49,446 bases of DNA from Acidobacteriota bacterium. GTDB lineage: Bacteria > Acidobacteriota > Vicinamibacteria > Vicinamibacterales > UBA2999. The DNA lies in assembly GCA_016192845.1 (NCBI GenBank), contig JACPTI010000144.1:1-49446 (forward strand), in the 5' to 3' direction. Made by a program: the position numbers and the translations under genes. The notes beneath the pieces were generated by a model. That model was given only the letters and a program-made list of their open reading frames with translations, was not told the DNA's origin and ran no database searches. Shown here piece by piece: positions 45,204 to 49,446 of this stretch; positions within the stretch are counted from its first letter, which is position 1, and every line of letters begins with the position of its first letter.

Positions 45204-46248
45204 ACAGTTGCAGGAAGAGTTGAGCGAACACGGAGGAGGTCAGGTTCCCCTCCGACAGTCTGTACGGGGCGGCAAGCCCATCGCTGTTCGCCAGCATGAT
45301 CAACGTGAGGTTCCGGCCCGGCACGGTGATGTAGAGGGCCGAGTAGGTGTCGCGCGCCAGTCCGTAATGCCAGACGATGCGCTGGCCGTTGTACTGCTGC
45401 ACGAACCAGCCAAGCCCCATCGGTCCCGAACCGCCCTGCCACGCGCGGTCCCGCGTGCCCGATTCGAGGAGTACGCCGATAGCCGCGTCGAAGCGCGCGA
45501 GGTCGCGAACGGTGGACACCGCGCCGGTCGACGCGCTGAGCGAGGGCCGCGGGTAGTCGGAGCGTGACGGGCGTCCGCGGCTGTCGACGCGGTACGGCAC
45601 CGCGACCCGCCCGAGCACGGCGGCGTACCGGTCGAGCGTCCGCTGCGAGAAGTAGCGGCGGTTGGCGGCCGAGCTCTCGGCCAGGTCGTGCCCGGGGACC
45701 GAATCGGCCATGCCGAGCCGGTCGAACACTTCCCGGGACAGGAGCAGGGGGTACGGGGCGCCCGCGCACTCCTCGATCAGCGCCCCTACGCTGCCGTACC
45801 GGGCGGTGTCGTAGCGGAAGCCGTCCGGCCCGGAGTGGGCAAGCAGCTGGGCGACGGTGGTGCCCTCCTCGGAGAACCGCGAGTACCAGCGGCGGACGCG
45901 GTCACCCAGCTCGAGGGATCGCAGGTCGAAGCACTGCTGGAGGAGGACGGTGGCGGCCAGCGCCTGCGAGAGGTCGAGCAGCGGATAGGGCGTGTCCGCC
46001 GTCGCAGAGATAAGGGAATCGACGTCCTGATAGCCGAACCCGCGGTCCCACACGAGGCGATCGTTCTGGAGAATCGCCGCCGACAGCCCGGGCACGCCCG
46101 CCTGCTGGCGCAGGGATTCCAGATAACGCTCGAAAAGCGAGATCGGCAGGCTCCGCTCCGAGAGCGTCGGCGGCCGCTGTGCGTACATGTGCGATGCCGA
46201 CACAAAAAGCGCAACCAGCGCAACGGGAAGGACTTTCAATCCGCGCAC
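45193..46248 (-). CDS. Serine-hydrolase-like protein lacking the class C catalytic motifs
   Basis: 351 residues with signal peptide. The fold of class C beta-lactamase/D-Ala carboxypeptidase relatives is recognisable (GVPGLSAAILQNDRLVWDRGFGYQDV, TVAQLLAHSGPDGFRY, STVRDLARFDAAI, IVWHYGLARDTYSALYI). The expected SxxK reads SQAL, so the base Lys is gone; the YxN position reads YDT; the KTG/HTG box reads HYG. It is therefore probably a pseudoenzyme, perhaps a peptidoglycan- or ligand-binding protein. GTG 46248. Confidence 0.75.
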   Translation of the reverse strand: MRGLKVLPVALVALFVSASHMYAQRPPTLSERSLPISLFERYLESLRQQAGVPGLSAAILQNDRLVWDRGFGYQDVDSLISATADTPYPLLDLSQALAATVLLQQCFDLRSLELGDRVRRWYSRFSEEGTTVAQLLAHSGPDGFRYDTARYGSVGALIEECAGAPYPLLLSREVFDRLGMADSVPGHDLAESSAANRRYFSQRTLDRYAAVLGRVAVPYRVDSRGRPSRSDYPRPSLSASTGAVSTVRDLARFDAAIGVLLESGTRDRAWQGGSGPMGLGWFVQQYNGQRIVWHYGLARDTYSALYITVPGRNLTLIMLANSDGLAAPYRLSEGNLTSSVFAQLFLQLFVS

Positions 46249-46329
46249 GGGGTCTTCAAAATCTTACATCGGCAGAGGTTGACCTGTGCTACAGTGCGTC
46301 TGTCCTCGTATGCGATCCAGGGGGAGTCT

Positions 46330-46872
46330 GTGCGGAAAACGAGGAAAACTGGGCTGATTTGCACGTTGCTGCTGGTCGCGGCGACCGCGATGACTATTGC
46401 CGCCGAGGGCCTCCGAATCGTTCCGCTGGTCCGGGACGATCACGTGCTCGTCACCTTCGAGTTGGCGGACGGGTTCACCGAGGAGGTCCGCGCTGCCATC
46501 CGCAGCGGGCTCAAGACGACCTTCACCTACACGGTCGACCTGCGGCTCGAGGTGCCGGTGTGGGTGGACCGCACGATCGCCACGACGGTCGTGACCAACA
46601 GCGTCGAGTACGACAACCTGACCCGTCTGCATACGGTCGTCCGCATGCTCGACGGGAAGGTCGAGGCGACGCAGGTCACCGAGAGTGAAGCGACCGTGCG
46701 GCAGCTGATGACGAGTTTCCAGCGCCTGCCGCTGTTCCGGACCTCGATCCTGGAGCCGAACCGCGAGTACTACGTCCGCATCAGCGCGACCGCCCGTCCG
46801 AGCAACGGCGCGTTTCTCTGGCCGTGGGGCAGCGGCACGTCCGGTCAGGCCAAGTTCACCTTCATCCGCTAG
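46330..46872 (+). CDS. DUF4390 domain protein, secreted
   Basis: 180 residues: signal peptide (TGLICTLLLVAATAMTIAAE), then VLVTFELADGFTEEVRAAIRSGLKTTFTYTVDLR and ATARPSNGAFLWPWG, matching DUF4390. Such genes usually precede an NtrY-type sensor kinase; none is here. GGGGGAG lies four bases upstream of GTG 46330. Function unknown. Confidence 0.8.
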   Translation: MRKTRKTGLICTLLLVAATAMTIAAEGLRIVPLVRDDHVLVTFELADGFTEEVRAAIRSGLKTTFTYTVDLRLEVPVWVDRTIATTVVTNSVEYDNLTRLHTVVRMLDGKVEATQVTESEATVRQLMTSFQRLPLFRTSILEPNREYYVRISATARPSNGAFLWPWGSGTSGQAKFTFIR

Positions 46873-46932
46873 TTCATCCCCATCTGTGTTCACTCGCGCT
46901 CCCCGTCGCGGCATCCGCGGAGAGGCCGTGAG

Positions 46933-47394
46933 ATGTACCTGCTGACGCTGGCGCTCCACTCGCTGCTCCGGTGGGTCGCGCTGGTCTTCGGTGCGCTCGT
47001 CGTCGGCCGTGCGTTCGGCGGCGCGCGGAGCCGCCGCGACTGGACGCCGGCGGACGACCGCGCCGGCCTCTGGCTGGTGATCGTGCTCGACGTGCAGCTG
47101 CTGCTCGGGCTGGCGCTCTACCTGGGGCTCAGCCCGATCACCCGGATCGCATTCGAAGATTTCGGGGCGGCGATGGGGAACTCGGCGCTCCGGTTCTGGG
47201 CGGTCGAGCACATCTTCGGCATGCTGCTGGCCGTCGCGCTCGCGCACGTTGGCCGCGTCCGGATCCGCCGGGCTGCGGCAGCACGCCGACACCGCATGGC
47301 CGTGATCTTCTTCGGCTTGGCGCTGGTGGCCGTTCTGGTCACGATCCCATGGCCCGGGATGCCTGCGGCCCGGCCGCTCTTCCGGCTGCCGTAA
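46933..47394 (+). CDS. Four-helix integral membrane protein, unknown
   Basis: 153 residues, four hydrophobic segments (LALHSLLRWVALVFGALVVG; GLWLVIVLDVQLLLGLALYL; WAVEHIFGMLLAVALAHVG; MAVIFFGLALVAVLVTIP). The conserved HSLLRW and EHIFGM histidines recall small haem- or quinone-associated membrane proteins, but I cannot name it. ATG 46933. Confidence 0.75.
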   Translation: MYLLTLALHSLLRWVALVFGALVVGRAFGGARSRRDWTPADDRAGLWLVIVLDVQLLLGLALYLGLSPITRIAFEDFGAAMGNSALRFWAVEHIFGMLLAVALAHVGRVRIRRAAAARRHRMAVIFFGLALVAVLVTIPWPGMPAARPLFRLP

Positions 47395-47423
47395 CAGCAG
47401 TTGCCGTCGGGCGTGCCAGGGCG

Positions 47424-47855
47424 TCAGTGACGCACGGGCGCGCAGTGCGCGTCGAAGGCGGCCGTCAGCAGCGCCGCAATCTCGTCCGGGCCGCGGTTCT
47501 CGATCTGCCGCCGCTCGAGCATCCACACGAGCCGCCCGTCCTGCAGCAGTCCCATGGAGGGTGACGAGGGCGGATAGCCCGTGAAATAGCGGCGCGCGCG
47601 GTCGGTGGCGTCGACGTCGGCGCCCGCGAACACGGTCGCGATCCGGTCGGGGCGCACCGGATGCGCGAGGGCCAGCGCGAGCCCCGGGCGCGCCTTCCCG
47701 GCGGCACATCCACAGATCGAGTTCACGACAATCAACAGCGTGCCTCGGGTGTCGCGGACGGCGGCCTCGACCGCGGGCGGCGTGCGGAGCTCCTCTATAC
47801 CAAGGCGGGTCAGTTCGGCGCGCATCGGCGCAATCAGCGGTTCCGGATACGGCAT
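47424..47855 (-). CDS. Bacilliredoxin (BrxA/BrxB, YphP/YqiW family)
   Basis: 143 residues, the family length. NSICGCAAGKARPG holds the CGC active site that removes bacillithiol from protein thiols in Firmicutes; the family is also found in Acidobacteria. Flanking motifs YPEPLIAPMRAELT, GVEEL-like GIEELRTP, and GYPPSSPSMGLLQDG fit. Redox repair in the cytoplasm. Its start faces the truncated lectin-like gene. Confidence 0.88.
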   Translation of the reverse strand: MPYPEPLIAPMRAELTRLGIEELRTPPAVEAAVRDTRGTLLIVVNSICGCAAGKARPGLALALAHPVRPDRIATVFAGADVDATDRARRYFTGYPPSSPSMGLLQDGRLVWMLERRQIENRGPDEIAALLTAAFDAHCAPVRH

Positions 47856-47881
47856 GGATCCGATTATGCCTCAGGCTCGAC

Positions 47882-48301
47882 GTGAACGACGACAACCGGC
47901 TGTCGCGGGCCGAGTTCACCGCGTTCGGCGCCGCGCGTACGGTGCCGACCACCGGCCAGCGGATCATGGTCGATGCGCGCGAGCGCTGGATCGACACCGG
48001 CGTGACGGTCGAACGCGGCGACGTGATCGCGTTCGACGTGAGCGGGGTGGTCCGGTTGAGCGGCGACGCCAACGACATCGCGGGACCAGCCGGGGCCCAC
48101 AGCGGTCGTCGCGCGGCGCAGGCGCCGCTGCCGGCGCAGCCCGCGGGCGCGCTGATCGGGCGGATCGGCGAGACCGAGTTCGCCATCGGGAACCAGGCGT
48201 CGATCAATGCGCCGGCGAGCGGCCGGCTGTTCGTCGGCGTGAACGACGATCACCTCGCGGACAACGAGGGGCACTTCGAGGCGACCGTGACCGTGCGGTA
48301 A
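47882..48301 (+). pseudogene. EF-hand plus PA-IL (LecA)-like protein, 5' truncated
   Basis: The downstream ~100 residues (WIDTGVTVERGDVIAFDVSG, DANDIAGPAGAHSG, GALIGRIGETEF, RLFVGVNDDHLADNEG) match the LecA-like beta-sandwich used in many secreted acidobacterial proteins, whose closing VNDDH carries Ca-binding Asp. At the N-terminus, the codons before GTG 47882 complete an EF-hand loop DVNDDNRLSRAE, meaning the real gene began earlier. Its 5' part (signal peptide, first EF-hand) is missing and the junction lies next to the bacilliredoxin start. Confidence 0.65.
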
Positions 48302-48314
48302 CCTTGATACGCCC

Positions 48315-48363
48315 CATCACTGGGGTCTGACCCCGGAACGGGTCGTCACTGGGGTCTGACCCC
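48315..48363. repeat. Paired GGGGTCTGACCCC palindromes, copy 2
   Basis: TGGGGTCTGACCCC twice, 29 bases apart, in the same order and with the same AACGGGTCGTCA linker as at 34672. Located in the leader of acyP. Confidence 0.88.
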
Positions 48364-48425
48364 CTCCCACCGTATAATTTCCGTTCCCCCGCCTTCGCCG
48401 GAGTCGGCTACGGCGTGGCAAGTGC

Positions 48426-48698
48426 ATGCGGGTCGCACGGCGCTTTCTGATCAGCGGGCGCGTTCAGGGTGTCGGCTTCCGGTACTTCACCGAAGATGTC
48501 GCCACGCGCGAAGGTGTCGCCGGCTGGGTACGCAACCTGCCGGACGACCGGGTGGAAGCGTACGTCGAGGGGGAGACCGAGGCGGTGACCCGCGTGGAGC
48601 GGGCGCTGCGTCAGGGACCGCGCGGGGCGCGCGTCGATGCCGTCGACGTCGAGACGCAGGAGCCGAGCGGCCGGTACCTGGATTTCACGATTCGATAA
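48426..48698 (+). CDS. acyP: Acylphosphatase
   Basis: 90 residues, the standard length. GRVQGVGFRYFTEDVA carries the catalytic Arg and GWVRNLPDDRVEAYVEG the catalytic Asn. Hydrolyses acyl phosphates. It is 3 bases from apt, so the two are cotranscribed. Confidence 0.94.
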   Translation: MRVARRFLISGRVQGVGFRYFTEDVATREGVAGWVRNLPDDRVEAYVEGETEAVTRVERALRQGPRGARVDAVDVETQEPSGRYLDFTIR

Positions 48699-48701
48699 CG
48701 C

Positions 48702-49214
48702 ATGGACCTCAAACAACACATCCGCCACGTGCCGGACTTCCCGAAGCCGGGCATCCTCTTCTACGACATCACGACGCTGCTGCGGCACCCGCAGGGCCTC
48801 AAGGCGGCCATCGAGCGGCTCGCGATGCCGTTCGCAGACGCGCGCATCGAGGTGGTCGTCGGCATCGAAAGCCGGGGATTCATTCTCGGCGCCGCCGTGG
48901 CCGAGCGCCTCGGTGCCGGCTTCATCCCGGTTCGCAAGCCGGGGAAGCTGCCGGCGCGGGCGATCAAGGAGATCTACGACCTCGAGTACGGCAAGGACGC
49001 GCTCGAGATCCACGCCGACGCGGTCGAGCAGGGACAGCGCGTCCTGATCGTGGACGACGTGCTGGCGACCGGGGGAACGGCGGCGGCGACGGCTCAGCTC
49101 GTGAGGAAGCTCGGGGGCGAGCTGCACGGTCTGGCGTTCCTCATCGAGCTGCTGGCGTTGGGCGGCAAGTCGCGGCTGGCGGGCGAAAACGTCTATTCGG
49201 TGCTGCAGTACTGA
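48702..49214 (+). CDS. apt: Adenine phosphoribosyltransferase
   Basis: 170 residues; salvages adenine to AMP with PRPP. IRHVPDFPKPGILFYDITTLL, IESRGFILGAAVAERLGAGF and the PRPP loop VLIVDDVLATGGTAAA are visible. Full length. The stop is followed directly by a REP-like pair. Confidence 0.95.
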   Translation: MDLKQHIRHVPDFPKPGILFYDITTLLRHPQGLKAAIERLAMPFADARIEVVVGIESRGFILGAAVAERLGAGFIPVRKPGKLPARAIKEIYDLEYGKDALEIHADAVEQGQRVLIVDDVLATGGTAAATAQLVRKLGGELHGLAFLIELLALGGKSRLAGENVYSVLQY

Positions 49215-49290
49215 CGCGCAGGCTGAAGCCTGCGCGCTACGGGTGCGGCGCCGCCCGGACGCCTGTAGCGCGCACGCTTCAGCGTGCGCG
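49215..49290. repeat. Inverted pair of REP-like palindromes (REPIN-like)
   Basis: GCGCAGGCT-GA-AGCCTGCGC (49216-49235) then CTAC (49237-49240); mirror copy GTAG (49265-49268) then GCGCACGCT-TC-AGCGTGCGC (49270-49289). Exact mirrored layout of two REPs with a 24-base spacer. Confidence 0.85.
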
Positions 49291-49311
49291 AGAGCTACAA
49301 TGGAGAGTCAC

Positions 49312-49388
49312 GTCCCCGTAGCTCAGATGGATAGAGCGCGCGCCTCCTAAGCGCGAGGCCGGCAGTTCAATTCTGCCCGGGGACGCCA
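49312..49388 (+). tRNA. tRNA-Arg, anticodon CCT
   Basis: Acceptor stem GTCCCCG with CGGGGAC, D-arm GCTC...GAGC, anticodon stem CGCGC-CTCCTAA-GCGCG with CCT at the anticodon, T-arm GGCAG-TTCAATT-CTGCC, discriminator G and an encoded CCA (49386-49388). Reads AGG codons, rare in this GC-rich set. Confidence 0.95.
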
Positions 49389-49446
49389 ACCTCGTTATCG
49401 CGTACATTGCCGGCCAAAATCCCGCCGATCACGAGCGCGCCTTCGA
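49389..49446. other. Window end, no feature
   Basis: 58 bases after the tRNA; no gene, attachment site or terminator is recognisable before the edge. Confidence 0.5.

Overview
This is a GC-rich chromosomal window packed with housekeeping genes on both strands. Gene content and the style of dispersed intergenic repeats suggest an environmental Gram-negative bacterium, most likely Acidobacteriota (Vicinamibacteria-like). That placement is an inference. The Gram-negative envelope itself is directly supported by an RND pump with a TolC-type channel and by a predicted beta-barrel protein.

Layout. Positions 1-550 hold a convincing integron attC site and what looks like the last, decayed gene cassette of an array lying off the left edge. 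Positions 581-8945 (minus) carry amidase, ftsK, RNase J, rsmA, a small zincin, nth, a DUF3467 gene and a 53-codon ORF. lexA (minus) and a secreted protein of unknown function (plus) diverge at 9.7 kb. From 10.5 to 16.3 kb (plus) come recG, rsmD, coaD, an aspartate-type aminotransferase and a GlcD-like FAD oxidase. A peroxiredoxin remnant and a SnoaL-like gene follow, converging on a GT39-type glycosyltransferase. A CoA-binding protein and a CDGSH protein precede the branched-chain amino-acid operon ilvB-ilvN-ilvC-ilvD (19.8-24.9 kb). Two gene remnants separate it from a minus-strand proteostasis cluster hspR-cbpA-clpB-ftsH (32.0-25.8 kb), which starts at a strong promoter overlapped by a HAIR-like operator. 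TerC, an M28 peptidase with a TolB-like propeller, a class A penicillin-binding protein and a tripartite RND efflux operon (38.0-43.7 kb) follow. The right end holds small envelope genes, an M48 fragment, a serine-hydrolase-like protein lacking its catalytic signature, a DUF4390 protein, a bacilliredoxin, a truncated EF-hand/lectin-like gene, acyP, apt and tRNA-Arg(CCT).

The most unusual feature is the intergenic DNA. At 14 loci the spacer is a short array of degenerate heptanucleotides in strict 7-base register. At eight of these the array comes as two complementary arms that can fold into a hairpin. The heptamer differs between loci, but a few types recur. Arrays sit on gene borders and supply the stop codon and last residues of several genes (coaD and clpB both end in AVGSRQ), start codons of others (recG, the RND pump), and part of the FtsK linker. 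Also present are REP-like palindromes flanked by GTAG/CTAC, often in inverted pairs; two nearly identical 62-bp hairpins; and paired GGGGTCTGACCCC palindromes. Several genes end or begin inside these repeats, and four or five gene remnants are scattered through the window, so repeat spread and gene decay appear to be active in this genome.
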